NCBI RefSeq assembly: GCF_019024285.1
Contig: NZ_WMKZ01000015.1
Span: 29,516-93,515, forward strand
DNA length: 64,000 bases
From: Alkalihalobacterium elongatum
Lineage (GTDB): Bacteria; Bacillota; Bacilli; Bacillales; Bacillaceae_F
Direction of reading: 5' to 3'
A model generated the notes under the pieces. That model was not told the DNA's origin and made no database searches. It worked only from the letters and a program-made list of their open reading frames with translations. How positions within the stretch are numbered: the stretch's first letter is position 1; each line of letters begins with the position of its first letter. Positions 9,525 through 19,580 of this stretch are shown piece by piece. Both the position numbers and the translations under genes were made by a program.

Positions 9525-9611
9525 TACTTGTATAAGTTGTATGTATCCCTTATCATACAAGTTAATAGATTGTAATAAGATGGATATTACTTCATAAAAG
9601 TGGGAGATAGT

Positions 9612-10502
9612 ATGAAACGAGCCCGAATTATTTATAATCCAACTTCAGGAAGAGAGCAAATGCGTAAAAGTTTGCCGTATGTTCTGGAGCGACTCGAAAA
9701 AGTTGGCTATGAAGCATCTGCACATGCAACAACAGGTGAAGGCTGTGCAATAAAGGCTGCAAGGTTAGCAGGCGAGAGAGGTTTTGATTTAGTTATTGCT
9801 GCAGGTGGCGACGGAACCATCTTTGAAGTAGTCAATGGTCTAGCCGAATTAGAAAATCGTCCGCTTTTAGGACTAATTCCTGGGGGCACAACGAATGATT
9901 TTGCCAGAGCGCTTCATATTCCAAGGGATATTGTAGAAGCTTGTGATGTATTATGTGGAGAACACCAGCAGCCTATTGATATTGGCAAAGTAGGGAGTCA
10001 GTACTTTATTAATATAGCAGCTGGTGGAACGCTAACAGAGCTAACGTATGAAGTTCCTAGTAAACTTAAAACATTAGTGGGACAACTTGCTTATTATATA
10101 AAAGGTCTAGAAAAGCTCCCGTCGATTTCACCGACTTCTGTAAGAATCGAGTATGATGGAAAACTTTTCGAAGGTGAAATTATGATGTTTCTTGTCTCGA
10201 ATACGAACTCAGTGGGTGGCTTCGAAAAGCTAGCACCAGATGCGTCGATTCAAGATGGGTTATTTGATCTGATTATTGTTAAAAAGACGTCTTTTCCAGA
10301 ATTTATTCGAATCGGTGGCTTAGCGATGCGAGGAGAACATATGAATCATCCGAAAGTCATTTATACACAAGCCAATCGAATTAAGGTATATGTTGAAGGA
10401 GATATGCAACTAAATCTCGATGGTGAATATGGTGGGATGCTGCCCGGAGAATTTGTTAATCTTTACCAACATTTTCAAATCCTGTGTCCACCCAAAAGGT
10501 AG
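9612..10502 (+). CDS. dgkB: Diacylglycerol kinase (DgkB/YerQ type)
   Basis: 296 aa from ATG 9612 (GGGAG just upstream; the GTG at 9600 is in frame but lacks a site). Soluble lipid kinase that turns diacylglycerol into phosphatidic acid, recycling DAG released during lipoteichoic acid synthesis. Catalytic-domain motifs: IIYNPTSGRE at residues 6-14, AAGGDGTIFEVVNGL with GGDGT at 65-69, and GLIPGGTTNDFARAL near 88-102. The C-terminal beta domain has DASIQDGLFDLIIV and LNLDGE. The location between gatCAB and rlmCD matches B. subtilis yerQ. A terminator follows directly. Confidence 0.93.
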   Translation: MKRARIIYNPTSGREQMRKSLPYVLERLEKVGYEASAHATTGEGCAIKAARLAGERGFDLVIAAGGDGTIFEVVNGLAELENRPLLGLIPGGTTNDFARALHIPRDIVEACDVLCGEHQQPIDIGKVGSQYFINIAAGGTLTELTYEVPSKLKTLVGQLAYYIKGLEKLPSISPTSVRIEYDGKLFEGEIMMFLVSNTNSVGGFEKLAPDASIQDGLFDLIIVKKTSFPEFIRIGGLAMRGEHMNHPKVIYTQANRIKVYVEGDMQLNLDGEYGGMLPGEFVNLYQHFQILCPPKR

Positions 10503-10509
10503 AAAAAGA

Positions 10510-10534
10510 AGAGCATAGCAAATGCTCTTTTTTT
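10510..10534 (+). terminator. Terminator of dgkB
   Basis: AGAGCAT (10510-10516) / ATGCTCT (10522-10528) with AGCAA loop and a run of seven T. Confidence 0.9.
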
Positions 10535-10673
10535 GTTGGTCTTTAGCAGTAAATAAGAGGTAATACTATAAAAAAGACACAATATTGGCCTTAATAAGGA
10601 TACAAAGTTTTTCTAAGTAATGAGTTATGCTACAATCATGAAAGCATAAACGGACGTAAAGGAAGAGATTAAG

Positions 10674-12047
10674 ATGAGTAAACATAATATACCTGTACAA
10701 AAAAACAAACAGTATGAAGTAGTCTTTGAAGATTTAACTCATGAGGGAGCGGCTGTTGCAAAAATAGAAGGGTATACCCTTTTTGTACCAAAAGCTCTTC
10801 CTGGTGAACGTGGATTAGTAAAAGTGACAAAGGTAAATAAAGGTTATGGATTTGGCCGGTTAATGGAACAGATAGAAACTAGTGAGCATCGTGCAGAACC
10901 ACCTTGCCCTGTCTATCATCAGTGTGGGGGATGTCAGCTGCAGCATTTAAGTTATGATGCGCAATTACAACAAAAACAGAAGATGGTAAGAGATGTACTT
11001 GAACGAATCGGCAAGATCTCTGGTATCCCTGTCCATCCTACGATTGGAATGAACAATCCGTGGCGATATCGTAATAAGGCACAAGTTCCCGTAGCTACAA
11101 GGGAAGGTGGACTTGTGGCTGGTTTTTATCAAGAAAGAACCCATCATATCATTGATATGGATGAGTGTTTAATTCAACAAGATGCGAATGATAAAGTGGT
11201 TCAAGTAGTAAAAGAAATTGCTAATAAACTTCACATTAAAGGGTATGACGAAGAAAAGCATAAAGGTGTATTGCGTCATGTTGTCGCAAGGTATGGCTTA
11301 GTGACAAAAGAGGTAATGGTAGTACTTGTTACACGAACAAACGACCTACCTAATAAAGAGCAGATTATTAAGGAAATAAAAATTCGATTACCTGAAGTCA
11401 AGTCAATTGTTCATAACATTAATAGCAAGAGGACAAATGTCATCTTTGGTGAACAAACGAAGGTTCTTTGGGGTGAAGAGTATATATACGACTATATCGG
11501 TCACGTAAAATTTGCTATTTCCGCTAGATCTTTTTACCAAGCCAATCCAGAGCAAACGAGAGTTTTGTACGATAAAGCATTAGAATATGCGCAGTTAACT
11601 AGTGATGATACGGTGATTGATGCCTACTGTGGTATTGGTACGATCTCATTATTTTTAGCTCAAAAAGCGAAGCACGTGTATGGGGTTGAAATTGTACCAG
11701 AAGCGATTGATGATGCAAAGCGCAATGCTAAATTAAATAATATAGAAAATGTCGATTTCGCTGTCGGTGAAGCGGAAAAAGTCATTCCATGGTGGTATGC
11801 TCAAGGCATTCATGCAGATGTGATCGTTGTAGATCCTCCTCGAAAAGGCTGTGACGAAGCATTATTAAATACGATTATTCAAATGAAGCCAAAGCGTGTA
11901 GTATATGTCAGCTGTAATCCAGCAACATTGGCCCGCGATTTACGCGTGCTAGAAGATGGTGGCTATAAGACGAAGGAAGTTCAACCAGTAGATATGTTCC
12001 CTCATACAATGCATGTTGAAAGTGTTGCAGTGTTAGAACTAAATTAA
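10674..12047 (+). CDS. rlmCD: 23S rRNA (uracil-C5)-methyltransferase RlmCD/RumA type
   Basis: 457 aa (B. subtilis YefA is 459). N-terminal TRAM domain (residues about 8-66, ending [11 protein letters not shown]), then an iron-sulfur cluster site with Cys78, Cys84, Cys87 and Cys165 ([10 protein letters not shown] ... DECL), then the SAM-dependent core. Core motifs: [40 protein letters not shown], and [12 protein letters not shown] with the catalytic cysteine. In Bacillus this enzyme methylates U747 and U1939 of 23S rRNA. AAGGAAGAG precedes ATG 10674. The next gene, another methyltransferase, starts 21 bases after the stop, so both may be one transcript. Confidence 0.93.
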   Translation: MSKHNIPVQKNKQYEVVFEDLTHEGAAVAKIEGYTLFVPKALPGERGLVKVTKVNKGYGFGRLMEQIETSEHRAEPPCPVYHQCGGCQLQHLSYDAQLQQKQKMVRDVLERIGKISGIPVHPTIGMNNPWRYRNKAQVPVATREGGLVAGFYQERTHHIIDMDECLIQQDANDKVVQVVKEIANKLHIKGYDEEKHKGVLRHVVARYGLVTKEVMVVLVTRTNDLPNKEQIIKEIKIRLPEVKSIVHNINSKRTNVIFGEQTKVLWGEEYIYDYIGHVKFAISARSFYQANPEQTRVLYDKALEYAQLTSDDTVIDAYCGIGTISLFLAQKAKHVYGVEIVPEAIDDAKRNAKLNNIENVDFAVGEAEKVIPWWYAQGIHADVIVVDPPRKGCDEALLNTIIQMKPKRVVYVSCNPATLARDLRVLEDGGYKTKEVQPVDMFPHTMHVESVAVLELN

Positions 12048-12068
12048 GAAAAATTAGAGGATGAAACG

Positions 12069-13268
12069 ATGAGCCAAGAAATTAAATTAAAGATAAAACC
12101 AAAGTTTGCCAAAGAGTATCGAGCTGGATATCCACTGCTTTCAAAGGATGCGATAAGCAATCTAAATGAGGTATCAGTTGAAGGCACAGTCGTAAAATTA
12201 GTCGATGAACGAAATCAGTTTATTGCCAAAGGCTATTACGGTGAGCAAAATAAAGGCTTCGGCTGGATTCTTTCACAAGGTGAGAACGAAACCTTTGATC
12301 AAGCATTTTTTCAAGCTAAACTCTCTGAAGCGTTTAAGCATCGTATCCATTTATTTAATGATGTAGAAACAACCGCCTTTCGGGTCTTCAATGGGGAAGG
12401 TGATGGCATCGGCGGCTTAACGATCGAGTATTTTGATGGCTACTACTTGATCCATTGGTACAATAAAGGTATCTATAAATTTAAGGATGAAATCATACGC
12501 TCACTACAAGCAGTAACAGAGTACAAGGCGATTTATCAGAAGAAGCGATTTGCAACAGATGGCAAATATATTGAACAAGACGACTTTGTAACGGGTGAAA
12601 AAGGACAATTCCCGATTTTCGTTAAAGAAAATGGCGTGCGCTTTGCGGTCTACTTAAATGAAGGAGCGATGGTCGGCGTCTTTTTAGATCAACGTGAAGT
12701 AAGAAAAGTAATTCGTGATAAATACGCCAAAGGTAAGACCGTTTTAAATACATTTTCGTATACGGGTGCCTTTTCGGTGTTTGCTGCATTAGGTGGCGCG
12801 AAGAAAACAACGAGTGTAGACTTAGCTAATCGTAGTTTGAGTAAAACGATTGAACAGTTCAGTATTAACGGAATTGATTATGAAGCACAGGATATTATTG
12901 TTGAAGATGTTTTTCGTTATTTTAAATACGCAGTGAAAAAGAATTTAAAGTTTGGTATGGTCATTTTAGATCCTCCTAGTTTTGCGAGATCAAAGAAACA
13001 TACGTTTAGCGCGGCAAAAGATTATACAAACTTACTGAAAGAAACAATTGCCATAACTGAAGATGATGGGGTCATCGTTGCTTCGACAAATAGTAGTTCG
13101 TTTGGAATGAGTAAATTTAAAGGTATGATTGAAAAGGCATTCAAAGAGATGAACGGAAAGTTCAAATACTTAGAGGAGTATTCACTTCCAAGTGACTTTA
13201 AGACAATTAAGAAATTCCCAGAAGGTAATTATTTAAAGGTCGTATTTATTAAAAAAATAAAGGGTTAA
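12069..13268 (+). CDS. PUA-domain class I SAM-dependent RNA methyltransferase (RlmI/RlmK-like)
   Basis: 399 aa. N-terminal PUA-like domain (KIKPKFAKEYRAGYPLLSKDAI ... VVKLVDERNQFIAKGYY), a middle barrel-type domain (AFRVFNGEGDGIGGLTIEYFDGYYLIHWY), then a Rossmann methyltransferase: VFLDQREVRK, TVLNTFSYTGAFSVFAALGGAKKTTSVD (SAM loop) and MVILDPPSFARSKK, the NPPF-like motif of the RlmI family. Members methylate cytosine in 23S rRNA; the target here is not certain. Ribosome binding site GAGGATG before ATG 12069. It is co-oriented and close to rlmCD and to the HAD gene 6 bases downstream, so the three genes are probably an operon. Confidence 0.85.
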   Translation: MSQEIKLKIKPKFAKEYRAGYPLLSKDAISNLNEVSVEGTVVKLVDERNQFIAKGYYGEQNKGFGWILSQGENETFDQAFFQAKLSEAFKHRIHLFNDVETTAFRVFNGEGDGIGGLTIEYFDGYYLIHWYNKGIYKFKDEIIRSLQAVTEYKAIYQKKRFATDGKYIEQDDFVTGEKGQFPIFVKENGVRFAVYLNEGAMVGVFLDQREVRKVIRDKYAKGKTVLNTFSYTGAFSVFAALGGAKKTTSVDLANRSLSKTIEQFSINGIDYEAQDIIVEDVFRYFKYAVKKNLKFGMVILDPPSFARSKKHTFSAAKDYTNLLKETIAITEDDGVIVASTNSSSFGMSKFKGMIEKAFKEMNGKFKYLEEYSLPSDFKTIKKFPEGNYLKVVFIKKIKG

Positions 13269-13274
13269 AATACT

Positions 13275-13952
13275 ATGAAAAGAGTATATCATGCTGTTAT
13301 TTTTGATTTAGACGGGGTGCTTGCGGATACTGTTGAGTATCACTATTTGGCTACAAAACAAGTGTCTGATAAATTGAATATTCCTTTTGATAGAGAGCTT
13401 AACCAAAGAATGCAAGGGATGAGTCGTACCGTGCTTATCGAGGAACTTGTAAGGAAAAGTGACAGATCATATACGCCTTTGCAAAAAGCTGAATTAGGTA
13501 ATCAAAAAAATGCTAATTATCAACAACTAATTAGTAGAATTACCAAAGATGATATTTTACCAGGAATGTCTGACTTCATAACAACACTTAAGAAAAATCA
13601 TATGAAGATGGCGATTGCTTCTGCAAGCTCGAATGCAAAAACGGTTTTAGATAACCTAGAAATAAGTCACTACTTTGATCATATCGTTGATATTCATGAC
13701 GTAAAAAAAATGAAGCCAGATCCAGAGATTTTCTTAAAAGCAGCAGATGCTTTAAACGTTCCGTATGATAAGTGTATTGCCATTGAAGATAGTGAAGCTG
13801 GGATTAAGGCGATTAAACAAACACCGATGTTTTCAATAGGAGTAGGTGAGCATGCCGCTGTAAAAAGTGCGGACTGGCACGTACATTCGACAGAAGAAAT
13901 TAGTTATGAAAAACTACTAACTCTTGTTAGTTTATCCCCTATAAATGCTTAG
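13275..13952 (+). CDS. HAD hydrolase, beta-phosphoglucomutase-like
   Basis: 225 aa. HAD motif I is FDLDGVLADT (nucleophile Asp10, acid/base Asp12), the phosphoglucomutase form rather than the plain phosphatase form. The cap reads RTVLIEELVRKS; motif II is IASASSNAKT, motif III KKMKPDPEIF, motif IV IAIEDSEAGIKAI. Beta-phosphoglucomutase converts beta-glucose 1-phosphate to glucose 6-phosphate in maltose or trehalose use, but there is no maltose phosphorylase near, and it sits behind an rRNA methyltransferase. A related phosphatase role cannot be excluded. AAGGG precedes ATG. The stop codon TAG lies inside the terminator hairpin. Confidence 0.75.
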   Translation: MKRVYHAVIFDLDGVLADTVEYHYLATKQVSDKLNIPFDRELNQRMQGMSRTVLIEELVRKSDRSYTPLQKAELGNQKNANYQQLISRITKDDILPGMSDFITTLKKNHMKMAIASASSNAKTVLDNLEISHYFDHIVDIHDVKKMKPDPEIFLKAADALNVPYDKCIAIEDSEAGIKAIKQTPMFSIGVGEHAAVKSADWHVHSTEEISYEKLLTLVSLSPINA

Positions 13953-13961
13953 GGGATTTTT
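13934..13961 (+). terminator. Terminator overlapping the HAD gene stop
   Basis: ATCCCCTA (13934-13941) / TAGGGGAT (13950-13957) then TTTTT; the TAG stop is the first three bases of the right arm. Confidence 0.85.
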
Positions 13962-14117
13962 GCAATTTCCATATCCAGTCATCAAATGTTTTTAGTTTCA
14001 TACGTTCTAATAAGGGTATTTCAAATAAACGTTAGATAAAGCTTGATCTAGATTTAGTAAACATAACAGCATCAAACCCTCAAGATTGAATTATGAAATT
14101 GAGGAGGAGACGTTTAG

Positions 14118-15461
14118 ATGAAAGAAAAGGATCAAATGTTGGCAAAAGATGAGAAGTATGTATGGCATTCAATGAAACCTTATAATCCTGGGGCAACTAT
14201 GGTAGTAGAGGAAGCGAAAGGTGCATGGATAACAGATACCGATGGAAGAAGATATTTAGATGCTATGTCGGGATTATGGTGTGTTAATGCTGGATACGGA
14301 AGAACTGAATTCGCTGAAGCAGCCCATGAACAGTTAACGAAATTAGCCTATTATCCGTTAACACAAAGTCATTTGCCTGCTATTGAACTAGCGGAAAAGC
14401 TTAATGAGATGTTAGAAGGCGATTATGTTTTCTTCTTTTCAAATAGTGGTTCTGAAGCGAATGAAACAGCGTTTAAAATAGCTAGGCAGTACCATGCGCA
14501 AAAAGGTGATCACCAACGTCATAAAATCATTTCGAGATACAGGAGCTATCACGGGAATACGATTGCAACTCTTGCTGCTACAGGTCAAGCTCAACGTAAG
14601 TATAAGTATGAACCGCTAGCTCCAGGCTTTATCCACGTACCACCACCCGACTCGTACCGGTCGCCAGAAGATCCAAATGCAACTCCTAGAGAATTAAAAT
14701 CTGTTCAAGCTATTGAACAAGTTATGACTTGGGAGTTAAGTGAAACGGTCGCAGCTGTAATTATGGAGCCAATCATAACAGGGGGTGGCATTTTAATTCC
14801 ACCAGACGGTTATATGTCAGGTGTGAAAGAGGTATGTGAGGACCATGGTGCACTCTTAATTGTTGATGAAGTAATCTGTGGTTTTGGAAGAACTGGTGAG
14901 CCTTTTGGTTTCATGAACTACGGGGTAAAACCTGATATTATAACGATGGCAAAAGGAATAACAAGTGGTTACATGCCATTGTCTGCAACAGCGGTAAAAC
15001 GGGAGATTTATGAAGCTTTTAAAGGAACCGATGAATATGATTACTTTCGTCATGTAAATACATTCGGTGGAAGTCCTGCATCTTGTGCAGTTGCATTGAA
15101 AAATCTAGAAATAATGGAAAAAGAAAAATTATTTGAACGGTCAAAAGAAGTAGGGAAACAGATGATTTCAGATCTTCGAAAGTCGATAGAAGACCATCCA
15201 TATGTTGGTGATATTAGAGGAAAAGGTCTATTGATGGGAATAGAGTTAGTCGATAACAAGGAGACAAAAGAACCTCTTGATATTAATTTAGTAAACAAAG
15301 TGTTAAATGCTTGTAAACAAGAAGGATTAATTTTAGCTAAAAATGGTGCCACAGTTGCTGGGTACAATAATGTTATTTCTATATCACCTCCACTAACGAT
15401 TGATAATAAGGATATAAACTTCATCATTCGAACGATTAAAAAGGCCTTAGATCACTTATAA
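14118..15461 (+). CDS. yhxA: Class III aminotransferase, YhxA type
   Basis: 447 aa. PLP enzyme of the omega-amino acid:pyruvate aminotransferase group; I recognise close similarity along the whole length to B. subtilis YhxA. Visible: WITDTDGRRYLDAMSGLWCVN, FFFSNSGSEANETAFKIAR (phosphate-binding loop, residues 106-123), SYHGNT, PLP-contacting Asp250-Glu251 in LIVDEVICGFGRTG, and the Schiff-base Lys279 in ITMAKGITSG. A C-terminal GKGLLMGIELV follows. Strong site GAGGAGGAG before ATG 14118. Substrate is unknown; related enzymes use beta-alanine, taurine or other omega-amines. Single gene between two terminators. Confidence 0.88.
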   Translation: MKEKDQMLAKDEKYVWHSMKPYNPGATMVVEEAKGAWITDTDGRRYLDAMSGLWCVNAGYGRTEFAEAAHEQLTKLAYYPLTQSHLPAIELAEKLNEMLEGDYVFFFSNSGSEANETAFKIARQYHAQKGDHQRHKIISRYRSYHGNTIATLAATGQAQRKYKYEPLAPGFIHVPPPDSYRSPEDPNATPRELKSVQAIEQVMTWELSETVAAVIMEPIITGGGILIPPDGYMSGVKEVCEDHGALLIVDEVICGFGRTGEPFGFMNYGVKPDIITMAKGITSGYMPLSATAVKREIYEAFKGTDEYDYFRHVNTFGGSPASCAVALKNLEIMEKEKLFERSKEVGKQMISDLRKSIEDHPYVGDIRGKGLLMGIELVDNKETKEPLDINLVNKVLNACKQEGLILAKNGATVAGYNNVISISPPLTIDNKDINFIIRTIKKALDHL

Positions 15462-15470
15462 AAACCTAGC

Positions 15471-15501
15471 TGAAAACAGGCTGTTTATCAGCCTGTTTTC
15501 A
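15471..15501. terminator. Bidirectional terminator between yhxA and hemAT
   Basis: Perfect 13-bp stem TGAAAACAGGCTG / CAGCCTGTTTTCA, loop TTTAT, between convergent genes. Confidence 0.8.
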
Positions 15502-15520
15502 ACTATCAATTGTTTTACTT

Positions 15521-16831
15521 TCACTGTCCTACACTTGAATTAAGATTTTCTGCCTTTTCAGTAAGAGAAGTTGCCAAAAAGGAAAGGTCACTGGTTGCTT
15601 TGTTAATGTCTTGAATGGCTGCAATAATTTCATCAATATCCTTTTTGTTATTCTGAAACATTGATGAATACTGCTCCATTTCCATTCCTACAGTAATTAA
15701 GCCATTCTTAACTGTTTTTAAGCTAGTATTTGAAGTTTCAGTAGATTGTGTCATGAGATTCATAGTATTAATAATGCTTGAAGTATTTTGATTGCTCTCC
15801 TTTACAAGTGAAAAAATATCATTGCTTAATTGTTTAGATGATTCAGCGAGCTTTCTGACTTCAGTTGCTACGACAGAAAAGCCCTTCCCATGTTCTCCTG
15901 CACGGGCAGCCTCAATGGAAGCGTTTAGAGCAAGTAAATTAGTTTGGTCTGCAATTTTTTCAATTTCAGATGTCATCGTATTGATTTTATTAGAAATACT
16001 GTTCATTTCATCGACCTTTATTAAGGAATCATTGACCTTCTCCAATAACGTTGAAAAAGCGTTCTCCATTTCAATCATATCTTGCTCACTTTTAGTCACT
16101 AACCTTTTTAAATTTTGACTGCTCTTAACCGTATTTTCTGTATCTTTCCCTATTTTTGTCGCTTTTTCAGCCGTTTCTGTTGTAATTGCTTCTGTTTGTT
16201 CAATTGTTGCTGCTAACTCTTGACTAATAGAGGTTAGTTCTTCTTGAAGTTGGTAATTAGCATCGTTCAGTGCTTGGATTTCATCAACGCGACTTTGGAT
16301 ATACGTTTCAACGATTAATTGAGAGTCAAAGTTAATCGCATGGGTGACGGCAATAATTGCCTTACTTAGCTTTTCAGGTTCATGCTCAAAATGCTTCACG
16401 ATTTGTGGAATAAGTAGGGTCAAAAATAGTTGATAGGTTGCTAAAAACCAACCGATAGGAAGTTCTCCTTTATTATGTGCACCGCCAATTTTCTGTCTTT
16501 GTTGCAAGAATTCATCAGTAATTTCTCCAGAGAAAAGTGATCTCAAGTAAAATTGAAATACTTCATATAAACGCTCCCGAGAAGAATGAGCAGTGGCTAT
16601 TTTCTCCAACATTGGAAATTGAAAAACATGATCGAGTGTTTTATTAAGTAATTGATCAGAAAGTTGCAAAACGATAGGCTGTAATTCTTTTAACAATTGT
16701 GCATGTTCTTTATGGAATGTCATGTAATGAAGACGGAGTTCTTTTTGTTTATCCGATAAACGAATTGGTGTGCCTGTTGAAAATTTAAGATTTGGTTGAT
16801 AATCTGGTTTCTTTTTCAGTTGAAATAACAT
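15521..16831 (-). CDS. hemAT: Heme-based aerotactic transducer HemAT (globin-coupled sensor)
   Basis: 436 aa (B. subtilis HemAT is 432). Residues about 20-180 form a sensor globin: [15 protein letters not shown], the proximal haem ligand His119 in [24 protein letters not shown], then [42 protein letters not shown] leading into a coiled coil. Residues about 190-436 are a chemotaxis signalling domain with the hairpin tip [37 protein letters not shown]. No membrane segment, so it is a cytoplasmic oxygen sensor that feeds CheA. Monocistronic, convergent with yhxA. Confidence 0.93.
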   Translation of the reverse strand: MLFQLKKKPDYQPNLKFSTGTPIRLSDKQKELRLHYMTFHKEHAQLLKELQPIVLQLSDQLLNKTLDHVFQFPMLEKIATAHSSRERLYEVFQFYLRSLFSGEITDEFLQQRQKIGGAHNKGELPIGWFLATYQLFLTLLIPQIVKHFEHEPEKLSKAIIAVTHAINFDSQLIVETYIQSRVDEIQALNDANYQLQEELTSISQELAATIEQTEAITTETAEKATKIGKDTENTVKSSQNLKRLVTKSEQDMIEMENAFSTLLEKVNDSLIKVDEMNSISNKINTMTSEIEKIADQTNLLALNASIEAARAGEHGKGFSVVATEVRKLAESSKQLSNDIFSLVKESNQNTSSIINTMNLMTQSTETSNTSLKTVKNGLITVGMEMEQYSSMFQNNKKDIDEIIAAIQDINKATSDLSFLATSLTEKAENLNSSVGQ

Positions 16832-17016
16832 GGTTTCCCAACTTTCCTAGGTTATTTGTACTATATTTTGTATGATAAATATATAATATATGTTCATGTA
16901 TTGTCTACGATTTTAGTAGAGTCTAATTTTAAAAGAGTAAAAAAGAAAATATAACTAAATATTATTAAGACTTGTCTCATATCTATATAGAAGTATGTAT
17001 AGATAAGGAGAGAGTC

Positions 17017-18345
17017 ATGAAAACATTTTTTAAAGGTGCACTTCTTTTAGTTATAGCGGCATTTTTAAGTGAGTGCCTTGAATTTGTCATTAACATGGTA
17101 TTGGCTCGAGAATTAGGAGATGAAGCTTTAGGACGATATATGTCTATCCTTCCAACAATTATATTAATCGTTGTTCTTGCTAGTATAGAGCTGCCGATCT
17201 CAATTTCTAAATTCATTGCTGAGCAGGACAAAAAATATCATCTCAACATGTTACAGCATACTTTGAGATTTACACTCATTTTTACTATCATTTTTTTCAT
17301 TCTAGTAACGATTGTTTTACCGTTTATTCCTGTTTTTGACCAGTATCATCCAATGATTCGCTGGTTAATCATAATATTAATTCCGATCATTTCATTGTCT
17401 TCAGTTGCTAGAGGCTATTTTATGGGATCGCATCGAATGGGGAAAATTGCACTATCAAACTTCTTACGTCGAGCAGCCCAGCTTATATTATTAGTCATTT
17501 TGTTTCAATGGTTTCAATTTGAGCATGAGCTAGCTATTTTAATTGCAATCTGTACGCTGATTGGTAGTGAATTAATCGTATTTTTATATTTAATTACCGC
17601 CTATTTCTTACAGTTGAACTCTTTGAAAAAAGAGCCGAGTGAAAAAATTAGTGGGAAAACTGTACGACAGCAGTTGTTAGCTGTTTCAATCCCAACAACA
17701 GGAGTTCGAATCTTTCATGCGGTAACGTTTGCTATTAAACCATTTCTAATAAAAATGGCCTTACTTAATTCTGGATTGACGGAAGCAGTTGCTATGGCTC
17801 AATACGGCAAACTAGCTGGGGTGGCGTTTACCATTGGCTTTTTTCCTGCATTTATTGCTCATTCGTTACTTATCGTTTTAATTCCTACTGTTTCGGAGGC
17901 TTACGCAAAAAGAGATTTTATCAAACTACAAACATTATTACAGAAAGTGATGCTGTTTACTTTCTTTTATGGATTAGTAGCTGTCATCATCTTTTATGTG
18001 TACGCTGAGCCACTTACTACTTTGTTTTTCGAGTCATCCCGTGCTGCTGGTTATTTGCAGTTATTATGTCTATACTTTTTATTTCACTATTTTGTCATGC
18101 CAATGCAAGCCTATTTAATTGGTCTCGGTTTAGTAAAGGATGCTTTTCTTCATGCAGTTTGGTCGACACTAATTTCCTTTGCTTTAATGTATTTCCTCGG
18201 ATCAATGGAACAATTGCAAATGCAAGGTGTTATTATAGGTATGAACACAGGGGTTGTCCTGCTGACGATGATGCATTACGTAACAATCTGTAATAAAATT
18301 GGGGCAACATTATTATTAAGAGCTCCTTCTACCTTTAAATATTAA
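17017..18345 (+). CDS. SpoVB/YkvU-like polysaccharide (MOP superfamily) flippase
   Basis: 442 aa from ATG 17017 (AAGGAG 7 bases upstream; the longer in-frame form has no site). Twelve or more hydrophobic segments. The N-terminus FFKGALLLVIAAFLSECLEFVINMVLARELGDEALGRYM has the pattern of Bacillus SpoVB/YkvU proteins, and SIELPISISKFIAEQ plus SVARGYFMGSHRMG are typical family segments. MOP flippases move lipid-linked saccharides across the membrane; SpoVB and YkvU act in sporulation. Which of the paralogous roles applies is inference. A lipoprotein gene starts 58 bases later with GGAGGAAAGGAG, so the two may be co-transcribed. Confidence 0.75.
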   Translation: MKTFFKGALLLVIAAFLSECLEFVINMVLARELGDEALGRYMSILPTIILIVVLASIELPISISKFIAEQDKKYHLNMLQHTLRFTLIFTIIFFILVTIVLPFIPVFDQYHPMIRWLIIILIPIISLSSVARGYFMGSHRMGKIALSNFLRRAAQLILLVILFQWFQFEHELAILIAICTLIGSELIVFLYLITAYFLQLNSLKKEPSEKISGKTVRQQLLAVSIPTTGVRIFHAVTFAIKPFLIKMALLNSGLTEAVAMAQYGKLAGVAFTIGFFPAFIAHSLLIVLIPTVSEAYAKRDFIKLQTLLQKVMLFTFFYGLVAVIIFYVYAEPLTTLFFESSRAAGYLQLLCLYFLFHYFVMPMQAYLIGLGLVKDAFLHAVWSTLISFALMYFLGSMEQLQMQGVIIGMNTGVVLLTMMHYVTICNKIGATLLLRAPSTFKY

Positions 18346-18403
18346 CCTATGTTTTTCCTATGCTTATTTAGGCAATACCGATAAGGAGGAAAGGAGAGGT
18401 TAC

Positions 18404-19108
18404 ATGAACTGGATAAAATTAATGATAAGTATTTGTATGATCTTCTTTATTACGGCGTGTGGAAGTATAGAAGATCCTTCAGAAGAGTTCCCTGCTGAAG
18501 AGGAGCCAATTGAAGAACCAATTCAAGAGCCAACAGACGAAGAGTTGAATGAAACGGAAGAAACTGCTGGGCCAGAAAATGAGATAACATTTGAAGATGT
18601 TGTTAGTGAGTATAACGTTCTTTCAAGTTTTGAAACAGATGGTCCAGGAACTGGATTAGGCTTAGGAATGGATGTCCTATATAAAGAAGAGGATCTAGCG
18701 TTTGTTAGGGGACATCAAGGACACGCGCTAGGACATTTTCGTTTACTTCAAGTTGATCACGAGCAACAAAAAGTGATCATCACACATCAATACTCTGAAG
18801 AACAGTATGAGATTTATGAGGATCTTCAAACAATGATCGAAGAAGAAGGAGAAAAGGCTGCATTTGAATGGGTTGAGTCGCAAGATGCTAACTATAATGA
18901 ATTATTTTTCACTTCAGAAATTCCCCCAAGCACAACGACGGTGACATGGAATAACCAGGAGTGGGAAGCAATTGAAGTAGAGGTAAAAGAGGGCGATGAA
19001 AAGTATGTATTTGCGAAAGATAAAGGGCTAATTCAAATACATTATCAAAGTGAGTTAGCACAAGAGATTTTTGGTGAAATTCGAGTAGCTAATCGGATTG
19101 CTAAGTAA
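18404..19108 (+). CDS. Lipoprotein with Pro/Glu-rich linker, function unknown
   Basis: 234 aa. N-terminal signal peptide MNWIKLMISICMIFFITACG with lipobox ITAC (Cys19). Next comes an acidic repeat-like linker of about 40 residues (EEEP, EEP, QEP, EELNETEE), then a folded domain from about residue 65, with FEDVVSEYNVLSSF and a glycine-rich GTGLGLGMDVLY. I recognise no family. It would be anchored outside the membrane by diacylglycerol on Cys19. Strong Shine-Dalgarno GGAGGAAAGGAG before ATG 18404; a very strong bidirectional terminator follows at 19194. Confidence 0.75.
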   Translation: MNWIKLMISICMIFFITACGSIEDPSEEFPAEEEPIEEPIQEPTDEELNETEETAGPENEITFEDVVSEYNVLSSFETDGPGTGLGLGMDVLYKEEDLAFVRGHQGHALGHFRLLQVDHEQQKVIITHQYSEEQYEIYEDLQTMIEEEGEKAAFEWVESQDANYNELFFTSEIPPSTTTVTWNNQEWEAIEVEVKEGDEKYVFAKDKGLIQIHYQSELAQEIFGEIRVANRIAK

Positions 19109-19193
19109 AGAGTCGCACAAGTATTTGTGAAAAGAGGCATCGATAATTATTTTCAGGATTTCCTTTTTATATTGAAGAGCATATCGGATTGTA

Positions 19194-19239
19194 AAAAGGA
19201 AGAGCTCGAACGATATGTATCGTTCGAGCTCTTCCTTTT
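19194..19239. terminator. Strong bidirectional terminator
   Basis: Two perfectly complementary 22-base arms (19194-19215 and 19218-19239) with a 2-base TG turn, centred on the words GGAAGAGCTCGAACGATA and its complement; A run left, T run right. Confidence 0.85.
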
Positions 19240-19261
19240 GCATTTACTAATCTATTATTAT

Positions 19262-19342
19262 CTATGATGCGTCTTCAGTCGTTTCCTTCTTCGCTTCTTC
19301 TAACATCTCATTAATCGTTTCAATATACTCATTTAAACTCAT
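19262..19342 (-). CDS. 26-aa acidic peptide with strong ribosome binding site
   Basis: Starts ATG at 19342 on the minus strand with AAGGGAGG 9 bases upstream, and encodes MSLNEYIETINEMLEEAKKE then TTEDAS. The sequence is an amphipathic acidic helix, and the gene ends just before the strong bidirectional terminator, which would serve it in this direction. No family recognised. The near-perfect Shine-Dalgarno and helical composition support a real gene; shortness keeps confidence modest. Confidence 0.5.
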   Translation of the reverse strand: MSLNEYIETINEMLEEAKKETTEDAS

Positions 19343-19580
19343 CTTGGTATTCCTCCCTTAATAAATAACAAGAATTTGTTTCACTAACAGTATTTCCACT
19401 TTTTTAAATACTAAACTAGTAATCTGTAAAATAGGAAATTCAGAGTAATAAATTTCGTTAGAATAGGCTAGAAGGAGTAGAAGTCAGACATTTCATTAAT
19501 TATGTTATGTAAAAGTTAAAAAGATGTGAGATACTAGGTCAGATAAAATGAATACTTATGATCAACGAGGAGTGAACACA

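Noticed and set aside
9526..9562. Operator-like palindrome ACTTGTAT...ATACAAGT upstream of dgkB
   Set aside because: Arms of 8 bases are separated by 21 bases, and it fits no regulator known to me.
15792..16118. 108-codon frame opposite hemAT
   Set aside because: Antisense shadow of the conserved signalling-domain tip.
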